Positions 8,023-17,198 are shown, counted from the stretch's first letter. The stretch: DNA of 64,000 bases from CAYONP01 sp964405335 (GCA_964405335.1 CAYONP010000017.1:9898-73897); one strand, 5' to 3'. The notes: a model not told the origin generated them from the sequence alone. Program-made: numbers and translations.

Positions 8023-10549
8023 GGACTTGGTTGCCGCGGGGCGCGGGTTTGCTCAGGTGGCCTTTGTCGGCGTCGAGGTAGATCTGGCCGCGGATGGAGA
8101 GCTTGAGCACCCCTAGGTCGGGCACCCGTCGGATCAGCTCATCGAGCTGCCGGCGGTCGATCAGCTCGAGCTTGAGCTTGACCGTGGCCAGGTGGTTGCC
8201 GCCCGAGACCCTCAGCCGCGCCTCGGAGTTGGTGTGCGCGCCGAGGATATTGATGCCCAGCTCGGCGGTCAGTCCGGTCAGGTCGCGCAGCAGGCCGATG
8301 CGGTCGAAGGCGACCAGCTCGAGCGGCACGTCGTAGAGCATGCTCTCGGTCTGTTCCCAGTCGAGCTCGACGCAGCGCTGCGGCTCCTTGGTGCGGAGGT
8401 GGCGGAAGTTGGAGCAGTCGTCGCGGTGGATGGCGATCCCGTTGCCGCGCGTGATATACCCGCCGATGGCATCGCCAGGAATGGGCAGGCAGCATTTGCT
8501 GCGGCGGTACATCAGGTTCTCGACGCCGCGGAACGAAACCGCCGCGCGGCTCGACGACTCGCCGTCGGGCTCGCCGAAGCCGACCTCCTCGGGCCGCCGC
8601 AGGCCGGCCGCCTCGGCCGCCTCGTCGAGGTCCTGAACCATCAGGTTAAGCACGCTCTGGACCGACAGTCGGCCGTCGCCGAGCGCGGTCAGCAGCTCCT
8701 CTTCGTTGGTGAAGCTGCGTCGCCGGGCGACCCGCATGAGCAGGTCCTCGACCGGCTGGTCGGTGCCCCTGCGGCGGTGCTGCGGCGGCAGCTCGCGGTC
8801 GCGGCGGTACAGCTCGTGGAGCCCGATGCGCTGCCGCGCGGCCTCCTCTTCGAGCAGCTTCTGCCCCTTCTCGATCAGGCTCTCGCGGTCCTTGCGCCGG
8901 TGGTACTGCCGGATCCGGTTCCGCGCCGTGGCGGTCTGCACAAACTGCAGCCAGTCGCGGCTCGGGCCGGTGTTGCGCTGGCGGATGATCTCGCACTGGT
9001 CGCCGCTGCGCAGCCGGTAGCTCAGCGGCACGATGCGCTTGTTCACCTTCCCGCCGATGCAGGTGTGGCCGACCTCGGTGTGGATGCGGTAGGCAAAGTC
9101 GACCACCGTCGCGCCCTGGGGCAGGTTGATCACCTCGCCCTTGGGCGTGAACACGAACACTTCTTCGTCGACCAGGTTGGCCTCGAGCTCGCGTAGGAAG
9201 TCGCTATTCCCCTCGTCGTCGTCCGCGTCGCCACCCCTTGCGGCCTCGAACAGCCGGCGCATCACCGTCAGCCGCTCGGCGAAGGTCTCGTCGACCGCGC
9301 CGTCTTCTTTGTAGCGCCAGTGGGCGGCCACGCCCGATTCGGCCTGCCGGTGCATCTCGGCGGTACGGATCTGGACCTCCATCGGTCCGTGGCCCGGGAC
9401 AATCACCTTGGTGTGGATCGAGCGGTAGCCGTTCGACTTCGGGTGGCTGAGATAGTCGGTGAACTGCTCGGTCTGGTGCTTCCACAGCGCGTGGACGATG
9501 CCCAGAGTCTGGTAGCAGGCGCCGACCGACTGGGTGATCACCCGAATCGCCTCGAGATCGTAGACGTCGTCGAAGTCGATCCCCTGGCGCTTCATCTTGC
9601 ACCAGATGCTGTACAAGTGCTTCGGCCGGCCGTAGACCTCGGCGGCGATGCCGGCCCGGTCGAGCTGCTCCTGGATCCGCGACACCACGCCGTCGATCTC
9701 GGCCAGGCGCTCCTCGCGGGTCCGCGCCACGCGCCGCTCGAGGGCAAAGAACGCCTCGGGGTTGAGATACCGGAAGGCGAGGTCTTCCATCTCCCACTTG
9801 ATTCGCCAGATGCCCAGCCGGTCGGCCAGCTTGGCGTACAGCACTTCCGTCTCGCGGGCGATCTTGAGCTGCTTCTCGCGCCGCTTGGCAAACAGCGTCT
9901 GCATGTTGTGCAGGCGGTCGGCCAGCTTGATGATCAGCACCCGCACGTCTTTCGCCGCGGCGACCACCATGCGGCGCAGGTTCTCGGCCTGCAGGCGCAG
10001 GCGCGCGGCGTCGTCATCGTCGTCGGTGTCGACCGCCGCGCAGGGCACGCTCGACTCGGCCGAGAGGCGCACCGCGCTGACCCGCGTGACGCCGTCGACC
10101 AGCCCGGCGATGGTCTCGCCGAACTCCTCGCGGAGCTGGTGCGAGACGTCCTCCTTGAGCTTCTCGATGAACGCCTCGTGGCCACGGATCTGGCTCCGCA
10201 GCTTCTCCGCCTGGCCCTTCTTGCGCGAGACATCGAGCGCTTCCAGCTCGCGCCGCAGCGCCTTCGTCTGGCGCTCCTCGTCCTGGGCACAGTCCTCCAC
10301 CGTGTCGTGGAGCAGGCAGGCGGCCAGCGCTTCCTCGTCGGCCTCGATATCGGCGAGGATGAAGCTGGCCTCGAGCGGGTGGATGATGTACGGCTCTCCG
10401 CTCTGACGTAGCTGTTGGCGATGCACATCGGCGGCGAAGGCGAAGGCGCGGCGGAGCAGGTCGAGGTCGGCCACGGGGCGGTACGACACCACCCGCTCGG
10501 TCAGCTCCTCGAACCGCCGGTCGATCTCGGCCAGAGTCAGCTCGCTCAT
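8009..10549 (-). CDS. rel: RelA/SpoT (p)ppGpp synthetase/hydrolase
   Basis: An 846-residue stringent-response enzyme. The order is: HD hydrolase (His57, HD at 81-82, LADRLHNM 209-216, all key residues kept), synthetase (GRPKHLYSIWCKMK 308-320, FDDVYDLEAIRV, then SNGYRSIHTKVI), TGS (about 458-530, VFVFTPKGEVINLPQGAT), a Cys/His-rich helical region and a C-terminal ACT domain (about 745-825). Two things are odd: a Lys/Glu-rich helical insert of about 50 residues after the HDTVED motif (about 88-140), and DFDD (325-328) at the place where bifunctional enzymes carry a basic RxKD motif and RelA-type ones an acidic ExDD. It lies 24 bases after a GT2 gene. Confidence 0.95.
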   Translation of the reverse strand: MSELTLAEIDRRFEELTERVVSYRPVADLDLLRRAFAFAADVHRQQLRQSGEPYIIHPLEASFILADIEADEEALAACLLHDTVEDCAQDEERQTKALRRELEALDVSRKKGQAEKLRSQIRGHEAFIEKLKEDVSHQLREEFGETIAGLVDGVTRVSAVRLSAESSVPCAAVDTDDDDDAARLRLQAENLRRMVVAAAKDVRVLIIKLADRLHNMQTLFAKRREKQLKIARETEVLYAKLADRLGIWRIKWEMEDLAFRYLNPEAFFALERRVARTREERLAEIDGVVSRIQEQLDRAGIAAEVYGRPKHLYSIWCKMKRQGIDFDDVYDLEAIRVITQSVGACYQTLGIVHALWKHQTEQFTDYLSHPKSNGYRSIHTKVIVPGHGPMEVQIRTAEMHRQAESGVAAHWRYKEDGAVDETFAERLTVMRRLFEAARGGDADDDEGNSDFLRELEANLVDEEVFVFTPKGEVINLPQGATVVDFAYRIHTEVGHTCIGGKVNKRIVPLSYRLRSGDQCEIIRQRNTGPSRDWLQFVQTATARNRIRQYHRRKDRESLIEKGQKLLEEEAARQRIGLHELYRRDRELPPQHRRRGTDQPVEDLLMRVARRRSFTNEEELLTALGDGRLSVQSVLNLMVQDLDEAAEAAGLRRPEEVGFGEPDGESSSRAAVSFRGVENLMYRRSKCCLPIPGDAIGGYITRGNGIAIHRDDCSNFRHLRTKEPQRCVELDWEQTESMLYDVPLELVAFDRIGLLRDLTGLTAELGINILGAHTNSEARLRVSGGNHLATVKLKLELIDRRQLDELIRRVPDLGVLKLSIRGQIYLDADKGHLSKPAPRGNQVRAKP

Positions 10550-10573
10550 CTCCGGCTACGTCGTCCGCGCGCC

Positions 10574-11413
10574 TCATCGCCACCGACAGCATAGCACCAT
10601 GGCCGCCCGCAGCGCCAGCAGCGGCGCCGCCAGCGCCGCCGCCAGCGGGCCGTGGTGAATCCAAACATAACGCCACATGCTCAAGTGGTGAGCCCGGATC
10701 ATGCGCCGCGGCACGTGATCGGTGCTCGCGCCGACCCGATGCGTGACCACCGCCGTGGGCAGATAGACAACCGGCCAACCGGCCAGATGCGCCCGCCGGC
10801 ACCAGTCCATGTCCTCGCAGAACATGAAGAACCGGCCGTCGAGCGGCCCGATCTGCTCCAGCGCCTCGCGCCGAACCAGGATGCAGGCGCCGCTCAGCCA
10901 GTCGACCGGCGCCGGCCGGTCGTGTCGCCACGCTTCCATCAGGTACCCGGCGGCCCAGCGGTTGCGCGGAAACAACCGTCCCAACGGCGTGTTGCGAAAG
11001 ACCAGCGCGCCGAGGCTGGGGAACCTGCGGCACGACGGCTGCAAGCTGCCGTCGGGGTTGAGCAGCCGAGCGCCCAGGAAGCCGACCTCCGGATGCTCGT
11101 CGGCGTAGGCCACCATTCTACCTAACGCATCGGCATGGACGATCGTGTCGGGGTTGAGGGTCAGCAGGTAACGCCCTCGCGCCGTGCCGAAGGCGAGGTT
11201 GTTCGCCCGGGCAAAGCCCAGGTTGCCCCGCGCATGGACCAGCCGGACCCAGGGAAAGCGCCGGGCGACCAGGCCGGGCGAGCCGTCGCGCGAGGCGTTG
11301 TCGACCAAGATCACCTCGGTGCTCGCATCGCCGGCCAGCGACGCGAGCGAGGCCAGGCAGCGGCCCAGGTCATCGCCGGCGTTCCAGTTGACGATCACAA
11401 CACTGAGCTTCAC
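10574..11413 (-). CDS. Family 2 glycosyltransferase (rhamnosyltransferase-like)
   Basis: A 279-residue GT2 enzyme. The GT-A fold begins SVVIVNWNAGDDL, with VDNASRDGS near 38-46, the metal-binding NPD in LTLNPDTIV near 96, and the acceptor-side WLSGACILVRREA plus FFMFCEDMDWCRRA typical of WbbL-type rhamnosyltransferases. The last 30 residues are hydrophobic and may bind the membrane. It probably adds a sugar to a surface polysaccharide or lipid-linked glycan. It starts the minus-strand run that includes the stringent-response gene and the GT39-like gene. Confidence 0.88.
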   Translation of the reverse strand: MKLSVVIVNWNAGDDLGRCLASLASLAGDASTEVILVDNASRDGSPGLVARRFPWVRLVHARGNLGFARANNLAFGTARGRYLLTLNPDTIVHADALGRMVAYADEHPEVGFLGARLLNPDGSLQPSCRRFPSLGALVFRNTPLGRLFPRNRWAAGYLMEAWRHDRPAPVDWLSGACILVRREALEQIGPLDGRFFMFCEDMDWCRRAHLAGWPVVYLPTAVVTHRVGASTDHVPRRMIRAHHLSMWRYVWIHHGPLAAALAAPLLALRAAMVLCCRWR

Positions 11414-11538
11414 CGCGCCGGCTCCATCTGCCCGGACAGGTGCTCCGGCACACGCCCTGCCTTACCGTCGCGGTCCGCCGGTGGCGGCTGGAAGGGCTCG
11501 GCCAGCGGGGCGCCAATCCGCGCTCGGGAGTCTGTACC

Positions 11539-12525
11539 ATGGCGGGTCTGAAGGTTGGGCTGGTCGGTCTCGGCGGCGTTGCCGGTTGGACGCACTTGCC
11601 CGCGCTCGAACGGATCGACCCCGCGGTCGCCCGGCTGCACGCGGTCTGTGACATCGACCCGGCGAAGGTGGCCAAGACCACCGAGAAGTACGGCGTGGCC
11701 GGCTACACCAGCCCGGCCGAGCTGATTGACTCAGGCGGCTGCGATTGCGTCATCGTCGGCATCCCGCCGCATGTCCACGGCGATCTCGAGGACCGGCTGA
11801 TCGACGCCGGCCTGCCGTTCCTGATGGAGAAGCCGGCTCACCGGCACATTGAGCGCGCGGTCGCCATCGCCGACCGCGTCGACCAGGCCGGTCTGGTCGC
11901 CGGGGTGGGCTACCTCGACCGCTACCAGGTCTCGAACGACGCGGTGCGCGCCTACCTCGCCGAGTCGCCGGCCGGGCTGTTCACCGGCTACTGGATCGGC
12001 GGTGTCTACAACGTGCCCTGGTGGATCCATCGCGACGAGGGCGGCGGCCAGCACTTCGAGCAGACGACGCACATCTTCGATCTCAGTCGCTACTTCTTCG
12101 GCGAAGTGGTCGAGGTCACCGCCCGCGGCATGACCGGCCTGAACACCGACTTCGCCGGCTACGACATCGAGGACGCCAGCGCGGTCACGCTGGTCTTTGC
12201 TTCGGGCCTGGTCGGCGTGGTTTGGAGCGGCTGTTTCCAGCGCGGCGGGCCGGGGCGCAACGGCTTCGACATCTTCTGCCGCCAGGGGCGGATCGAGTAT
12301 CACAACCGCAGCCACGTGGTCATCCACCGAGGTGATCGGAGCGAGCGGACCGAGCGTGAGACCGACCAGGCGGTGGCCGAGGACCTGGCCTTCTTCGCCG
12401 CGGTGACCAGCGGCGACGCGACGCGGATGCGCTCGCCCTATCGCGACGGCGTTCGTTCGCTGGCCCTCAGCGCGGCGGCGTCCGAGAGCATGGCCACCGG
12501 CCGGGCGGTGCGGCCGGCGATCTAG
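11539..12525 (+). CDS. Gfo/Idh/MocA family oxidoreductase
   Basis: A 328-residue NAD(P)-dependent dehydrogenase. The Rossmann start is VGLVGLGGVAGWTH, followed by DID at about 38-40 and the family lysine in FLMEKPAHRH. The C-terminal half is the usual alpha/beta substrate domain with QHFEQTTHIFDLSRYF, whose histidines belong to the catalytic face. I start at the ATG at 11539 because the Rossmann strand begins there; an in-frame start 33 codons upstream would add an unrelated Arg-rich tail. Sugar or inositol substrates are usual for this family; the actual one is unknown. Confidence 0.9.
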   Translation: MAGLKVGLVGLGGVAGWTHLPALERIDPAVARLHAVCDIDPAKVAKTTEKYGVAGYTSPAELIDSGGCDCVIVGIPPHVHGDLEDRLIDAGLPFLMEKPAHRHIERAVAIADRVDQAGLVAGVGYLDRYQVSNDAVRAYLAESPAGLFTGYWIGGVYNVPWWIHRDEGGGQHFEQTTHIFDLSRYFFGEVVEVTARGMTGLNTDFAGYDIEDASAVTLVFASGLVGVVWSGCFQRGGPGRNGFDIFCRQGRIEYHNRSHVVIHRGDRSERTERETDQAVAEDLAFFAAVTSGDATRMRSPYRDGVRSLALSAAASESMATGRAVRPAI

Positions 12526-12583
12526 CCGCGTGCCAACCTGCTAAACAGTGCGCCGTCCGCCGCCGATAGACTGGAGACGGCCG

Positions 12584-13381
12584 ATGGCCGACACCCTTCT
12601 GGCCATGCTGGCCAAGCCGCCGGTGCCGGGCCGGGTCAAGACCCGCTTGACCCGCGATGGTGCCTACAGCGCCGACGAGGCGGCGCGGCTCTATGCCGCC
12701 TGCCTGCGCGACGCGACGGCGCGGCTGGCCTGCCCGGAGCGGTGGAGGCTGGTCGTGGTGCATCCGCCCGGCGAGCCGGGCGACGCCCTGCGCGAGCTGG
12801 TCGACCAGCGGGCCGAGGTGCGCTCCGAGCCGGTCATCACGACCGAGTCTCGTGACCTCGGCGCGGTGATTGCCGACCTGGTCGCCGCCGGCCTCGAGGC
12901 TGGGGCCGGCAAGGTCGCCGTGATTGGCAGCGACGCGCCGCATCTGCCGCGCGAGCGGATCGATGAGGCGTTGGCGCGGCTCGACCACGATGACCTGGTG
13001 CTTGGGCCCGACGAGGGGGGTGGCTGTTATCTGATCGGCGGCCGCGTGCCGCTCGATTGGCTGACCGCCACCGCCGCCGAGGGACCGGTCGCCTGGAGCC
13101 GGGGCACCGACCACGACGAGTTACGGCGCCGCGCGGCGCGGCGAGGCCTGCGGTGCGGGCGGCTGCCCGCCTGCTTCGACCTCGACGAGCCAAGCGACGT
13201 GGACCGCCTGCGGGCCGAGCTGGCCGCGGGGACGATCGACGGCAGCGACCTGCCGCACGTCCGCGCGGTGCTCGCCGCCCTCGGTCCCCGCCGGCCGCAG
13301 GTGAGTCACGATGCGTCTGGACTACATGCAGGAAGCGCGGCAGGAGCAGACGCTCAGCCCGCGGATGATCCAGTTCTATGA
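12584..13381 (+). CDS. TIGR04282-type GT-A glycosyltransferase (DUF2064)
   Basis: A 265-residue protein of the cofC/MobA-like DUF2064 family. It opens with LLAMLAKPPVPGRVKTRL, the family nucleotide-binding loop, then has IGSDAPHLP near 112 and LGPDEGGGCYLIG near 142. The ATG is preceded by GGAG. Members are thought to transfer sugars from nucleotide donors; this one sits directly before rpoN. The last 24 codons run into rpoN (71-base overlap in another frame), so the final residues (about 245 onward) are probably a low-constraint tail. Confidence 0.85.
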   Translation: MADTLLAMLAKPPVPGRVKTRLTRDGAYSADEAARLYAACLRDATARLACPERWRLVVVHPPGEPGDALRELVDQRAEVRSEPVITTESRDLGAVIADLVAAGLEAGAGKVAVIGSDAPHLPRERIDEALARLDHDDLVLGPDEGGGCYLIGGRVPLDWLTATAAEGPVAWSRGTDHDELRRRAARRGLRCGRLPACFDLDEPSDVDRLRAELAAGTIDGSDLPHVRAVLAALGPRRPQVSHDASGLHAGSAAGADAQPADDPVL

Positions 13382-14687
13382 GATGCTCCAGTGCCCGCTG
13401 CAGGAGCTGGACACCATCATCTCGCGGGAGCTGAGCGAGAACCCGGCGCTCGAGGTCGTCGACCGAGCACCCGAGCCCGACGAGGAGCGTCCCGACGCGC
13501 GGCTGGCCAACGGCCCCGGCGCGCGGACCTGGACCGCCGACGGCGCGGCCGAGAGCGAGGGCGGCGCCGATGACCCCATCGCCGCGTTGCCCTGCCCGGT
13601 GACGCTGCAGCAGCACCTCGGGTGGAGCTTCCGCGCCCTCGCCCAGACCCACGAAGAAGAGCGCATCGGGCTGCGGATCATCGACGACATCAACGATGAC
13701 GGCTACTTCGAGTCGGGCATCGGCGAGATCGCCATGCACCTCGGTGCCGACATCATCGAGGTCGAGCGTGTGCTCGGCCTGGTGCACCAGCTCGAGCCGA
13801 ACGGCGTCGGCGCGCGCGACCTGCGCGAGTGTCTGCAGATCCAGCTCCACGCCCTGCGCGAGGCAGGCCGCGACCATGTCGTCGCGGTGCGCCTGGTCGA
13901 CGAGTGCTGGGACCCCTTCTGCCGGCGGCAATACACCAACTGCGCGCGGCGGCTGCGCTGCAGTGAGCAGGCGGTGGTCGACGCGGCCGAGTTCATCCGC
14001 AAGCAGACACATCCCTACCCGGGCCGGCAGTACCGCGTGCCGTGGAACCTCAGCCCGGCGGCACCGCAGGCCCGGCCCGAGGTGCGGATCGATGCCAACC
14101 CGCACGACGCGCCGCCGCCCTATGTCGCCGACGTGGTCGAGTCGCGGCGGATGACGCTGCGCATCGATCGCATCTACCGCCGGCTGTTCGACGAGATCCA
14201 GAACGGCGCCGCCGCCTCGCCCGACGATGCCGAGCATGTCATGACCTGCGTGCGCCGCGCGCGGCAGTTCATCCGCAGCATCAACCAGCGGCGTGAGACG
14301 GTCCGCCGCATCGCCCAGAAGGTGGCCAACGAGCAGGTGCCATTCCTGCGTTACGGGCGCACGCAACTGCGGCCGCTGACCCGCCTGCAGATCGCGCGCC
14401 AGCTCGGTATCCACGAGAGCACCGTCGGCCGCGCGGTGGCGGGCAAGTTTGTCCAACTGCCGAGCGAAGAGGTGGTGCAGTTCGAGCTTTTCTTCGACTC
14501 GTCGCAGCCGGTGCGCCTGGCGCTGCAGGAGCTGATCGACTCCGAAGACAAGCGGCACCCGAAGAGCGACCAGGAGCTGGCCGACGCGTTGTTCGAGCAG
14601 GGCCACGAGGTGGCGCGGCGAACCGTCGCCAAGTACCGCCAGATGCTGCGCATCCTGCCCGCGCACCAGAGGAAGCAGACCACGTGA
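13311..14687 (+). CDS. rpoN: RNA polymerase sigma-54 factor
   Basis: A canonical 458-residue sigma-54. Region I is intact (about 10-50: LSPRMIQFYEMLQCPLQEL through ELSENPALEVVD), followed by an acidic linker (55-95), the core-binding domain (about 100-300), the helix-turn-helix region (LTRLQIARQLGIHESTVGRAV) and a perfect RpoN box ARRTVAKYR at 435-443. It directs transcription from -12/-24 promoters with AAA+ activators, none of which lie in this window. The next gene starts with GTGA over its stop. A divergent paralogue is at 1520. Confidence 0.97.
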   Translation: MRLDYMQEARQEQTLSPRMIQFYEMLQCPLQELDTIISRELSENPALEVVDRAPEPDEERPDARLANGPGARTWTADGAAESEGGADDPIAALPCPVTLQQHLGWSFRALAQTHEEERIGLRIIDDINDDGYFESGIGEIAMHLGADIIEVERVLGLVHQLEPNGVGARDLRECLQIQLHALREAGRDHVVAVRLVDECWDPFCRRQYTNCARRLRCSEQAVVDAAEFIRKQTHPYPGRQYRVPWNLSPAAPQARPEVRIDANPHDAPPPYVADVVESRRMTLRIDRIYRRLFDEIQNGAAASPDDAEHVMTCVRRARQFIRSINQRRETVRRIAQKVANEQVPFLRYGRTQLRPLTRLQIARQLGIHESTVGRAVAGKFVQLPSEEVVQFELFFDSSQPVRLALQELIDSEDKRHPKSDQELADALFEQGHEVARRTVAKYRQMLRILPAHQRKQTT

Positions 14688-16051
14688 GCGAAGCGCCCGG
14701 TCTCCCCGCCGTCACCACGCCCGGAGGCCCGGCGCGACGCCGCAAGCGGCGCAAGTATCCGCCCTTCTCGCGCCTGGCCGGCGCGCTGTGGCACACGCTG
14801 CGCACGTCGTTCGTGCGCCGGCCGCGGCCGGTCCACCTGTTCGTCGCCGTGGCCGACCATTGGGAACCGAGCCGCGGCAAGCCACCGGCCGAGGTGGCCG
14901 AGGCGCGGGTGCGGCGCTGGCTCGACCGCTACCCGGGCATGGCCGATGAGCACCGCGACTGGGACGGCCGCCCGCCGCGCCACACCTGGTTCTACCCCTG
15001 GGACGAGTGGCGCGACGGCGAGGTCGCCGCCATCTCCGAGCTGGTCTACCACGGCTATGGCGAAGTCGAGCTGCACCTACACCACGACGGCGACACCTCC
15101 GACTCGCTGCGCGCCAGCCTGGCCGCCGCGCTCGAGGCCTTCGGCCGGCACGGCGCGCTGATCACCGCCGAGGCGGAGCCGCGCCGGCGGTACGGCTTCA
15201 TTCACGGCGACTGGTGCCTCGACAACAGCGACCCCGACGGCCGCTACTGCGGGGTCAACGACGAGCTGACCGTGCTGCGCGAGACCGGCTGCTACGCCGA
15301 CTTCACCTATCCCGCGCCGAAGCCGAGCCAGCCGCCGATGCTCAACCGCATCTACCGCGCGATCGATGACCCCGCCCGCCCGCGCTCGGCCGACCGCGGC
15401 GCGCCGTTGACCGCCGGCCGGCCGACCGAGGGCGACCTGGTCATCCTGCCCGGCCCGCTGGGCATCAACCTGCGCGACTGGCACCACCGCTGGTACCCGG
15501 CGATTGAGCAGGGCGAGCTCACCCGCCACCAGCGCGTCACCCCCGCCCGGGTGCGCTTCTGGGTCTCGACCGGTGTCGGCGTGCGCGGCCGGCCCGACTG
15601 GGTGTTCATCAAGCTCCACAGCCACGGCTGCGTCGAGGACGACGAGTCGATCATGCTCGGCGAGCTGCGCCACGAGCTGCACGCCATGCTCGAGGACGAG
15701 TGGAACGACGGCGAGCGCTACCGTCTGTACTACTGCACCTGCCGCGAGCTCTACAACCTCGCCGTCGCCGCCGAGCAGGGCTACCGCGGCGAGCCGGCCG
15801 GCGCGCTCGACCACGAGGTCAAGCCGCCGGTCAACAGCCTGCTCCGCGCCGATGGGCCGGTCGACGTGCGTGCGCTGAGCACAGGCCTGGGCGATGTGGC
15901 CAACCCCGGCGATGCTCCGGTCGATTGGTCGCTCAAGATCGGCCCGGTGGCCCGCGTCGTCGGTCCGGCTCGGCGCTTGTCGTGGCGCGGCGCGAGCGTC
16001 ACGCTCGACGGCGCGGCGGAACTGACCCGCCGCGAGGAGAGCGCGACGTGA
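14684..16051 (+). CDS. Uncharacterised protein, deacetylase/glycosidase-barrel-like
   Basis: A 455-residue cytosolic protein without signal peptide. It has conserved-looking His/Asp motifs: HLFVAVADHWEP near 51, HTWFYPWDEWRDGE near 100, GEVELHLHHDGDT near 126, YGFIHGDWCLDNS near 168, and IKLHSHGCVEDDE near 305. These match a family I associate with Planctomycetota and other environmental bacteria that resembles NodB-type polysaccharide deacetylases, with His-Asp metal sites. The GTG start overlaps the rpoN stop and the GNAT gene starts inside its stop codon. The enzyme class is inferred; the family is otherwise uncharacterised to my knowledge. Confidence 0.6.
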   Translation: MSEAPGLPAVTTPGGPARRRKRRKYPPFSRLAGALWHTLRTSFVRRPRPVHLFVAVADHWEPSRGKPPAEVAEARVRRWLDRYPGMADEHRDWDGRPPRHTWFYPWDEWRDGEVAAISELVYHGYGEVELHLHHDGDTSDSLRASLAAALEAFGRHGALITAEAEPRRRYGFIHGDWCLDNSDPDGRYCGVNDELTVLRETGCYADFTYPAPKPSQPPMLNRIYRAIDDPARPRSADRGAPLTAGRPTEGDLVILPGPLGINLRDWHHRWYPAIEQGELTRHQRVTPARVRFWVSTGVGVRGRPDWVFIKLHSHGCVEDDESIMLGELRHELHAMLEDEWNDGERYRLYYCTCRELYNLAVAAEQGYRGEPAGALDHEVKPPVNSLLRADGPVDVRALSTGLGDVANPGDAPVDWSLKIGPVARVVGPARRLSWRGASVTLDGAAELTRREESAT

Positions 16052-16494
16052 TCGTGCGCGAGGCGACCGAGGCCGACCTCGAGGCGCTGGTTGAGGGCAA
16101 CCTGGGCGTGGCGACCGAGACCGAGGACAAGCAGCTCGACCGCGCGACGCTGGCCGCCGGCGTGGCCGCCGGGCTGGCCGATCGCGACAAGGCGCGCTAC
16201 TTCGTCGCCGAGATCGACGGCCGGGTGGCCGGCATGTGCATGATCACCTACGAGTGGTCGGACTGGCGCAACGGCTGGATTTGGTGGTTCCAGAGCGTCT
16301 ATGTCTGGGCCGCCTACCGCCGCCGCGGCGTCTTCCGCGCCATCTGCGAACACGTCAAGGCGACCGCCGAGCAGGAGGGCGTGGTCGGCATGAGGCTCTA
16401 TGTCGACCAGGACAACCAGGTCGCCCGCCACGTCTACGAGCAGCTCGGCCTGGCGCCCGGCCGCTACCTGGTGCATGAGGGCGGGTTTCGCTAG
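16048..16494 (+). CDS. GNAT family N-acetyltransferase
   Basis: A 148-residue GNAT enzyme: VREATEADLEALV at the start, a central strand VAGMCMITYEWSDW, the acetyl-CoA loop YRRRGVFRAICEHV (Q/RxxGxG/A-like, weak: RRRGVF), then the C-terminal ARHVYEQLGLAPG motif. I chose the GTG that overlaps the previous stop (GTGA), since the fold begins there. It is the last gene of the rpoN block and is followed at once by a GC-rich hairpin. Acceptor unknown. Confidence 0.85.
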   Translation: MIVREATEADLEALVEGNLGVATETEDKQLDRATLAAGVAAGLADRDKARYFVAEIDGRVAGMCMITYEWSDWRNGWIWWFQSVYVWAAYRRRGVFRAICEHVKATAEQEGVVGMRLYVDQDNQVARHVYEQLGLAPGRYLVHEGGFR

Positions 16495-16513
16495 CCGGGC
16501 ACGCATTGCCCGG
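16495..16513 (+). terminator. GC-rich hairpin after the GNAT gene
   Basis: A perfect 7-bp stem (CCGGGCA / TGCCCGG) with a 5-base loop begins at the base after the GNAT stop codon. There is no T-run, so it may be a weak or Rho-assisted terminator of the rpoN block. Confidence 0.4.
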
Positions 16514-16579
16514 GCCGAACACCGCCACCGCAGCGGCTGACCAGCAGGCGGCTTGCAGGAGTCCGGCCCTTTCGGTAAC

Positions 16580-16597
16580 GGCGCATTGCGATGCGCC
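16580..16597. repeat. Small palindromic hairpin in an intergenic gap
   Basis: GGCGCAT-TGCG-ATGCGCC is a 7-bp stem with a 4-base loop in the 164-bp gap between the converging GNAT and PfpI genes. It may end transcription from either side. No gene is visible in this gap. Confidence 0.35.
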
Positions 16598-16658
16598 GCT
16601 ACAACCGTCACACGATTGCTCCAGGTCCTGGAGGGCGGGTTCCGGTATCCGGCCGGCG

Positions 16659-17198
16659 TTACGACGGTCGTCTGGGCTGCCGGCCGAGGACCTCGAGGAT
16701 GGCGCTGCCGTAGGCCGGCAGGTCGCCCGGCCGGCGCGAGCTGACCATGTTGCGGTCGATCACCACCTCGTGATCGACCCAAGCCGCGCCGGCGTTGGTC
16801 AGATCGTCCCGGATGCCCGGTGTCGAGGTCATCGTCCGGCCCTGGCAGATGCCGGCAGAGGCGACCACCCAGCCGGCGTGGCAGATGTGGGCGACCAGCT
16901 TGCCGGCGCGGTCCATCGCGGCGACGAAATGGGTCACTTCGCCGTAGCGCCGCAGCTTGTCGGGCGCCCAGCCGCCAGGGATGAGCACCCCGTCGAAGGC
17001 CTCGGGGTCGAGCGCCGAGAAGTCCAGCTCGGCCTCGGCCGGCACGCCATACTTGCCGTGGTAGATGTGCCCGGCAACCGGGCCAATCAGCGGTACCGTG
17101 GCGCCGGTCGAGCGGACCAGGTAGGTCGGGTACCAGAGCTCGAGATCCTCGAACTGCTCGTCGACCAGCGAGGCGATGCGGGCCGGCTCGAGTTCCAC
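16659..17198 (-). CDS. DJ-1/PfpI family protein
   Basis: A 179-residue class I glutamine-amidotransferase-like protein. The nucleophile elbow AHICHAGW places Cys106-His107 in the classic CH pair, LIPGGWAPD (72-80) is the oxyanion loop, and a Glu in the EQFEDLE segment near 14-20 would complete the site. Relatives are stress chaperone/deglycase or protease-like proteins (YhbO, PfpI). It lies 22 bases downstream of a 2-hydroxyacid dehydrogenase gene, in the same orientation, hinting at handling of reactive carbonyls; this is inference. Confidence 0.88.
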   Translation of the reverse strand: MELEPARIASLVDEQFEDLELWYPTYLVRSTGATVPLIGPVAGHIYHGKYGVPAEAELDFSALDPEAFDGVLIPGGWAPDKLRRYGEVTHFVAAMDRAGKLVAHICHAGWVVASAGICQGRTMTSTPGIRDDLTNAGAAWVDHEVVIDRNMVSSRRPGDLPAYGSAILEVLGRQPRRPS

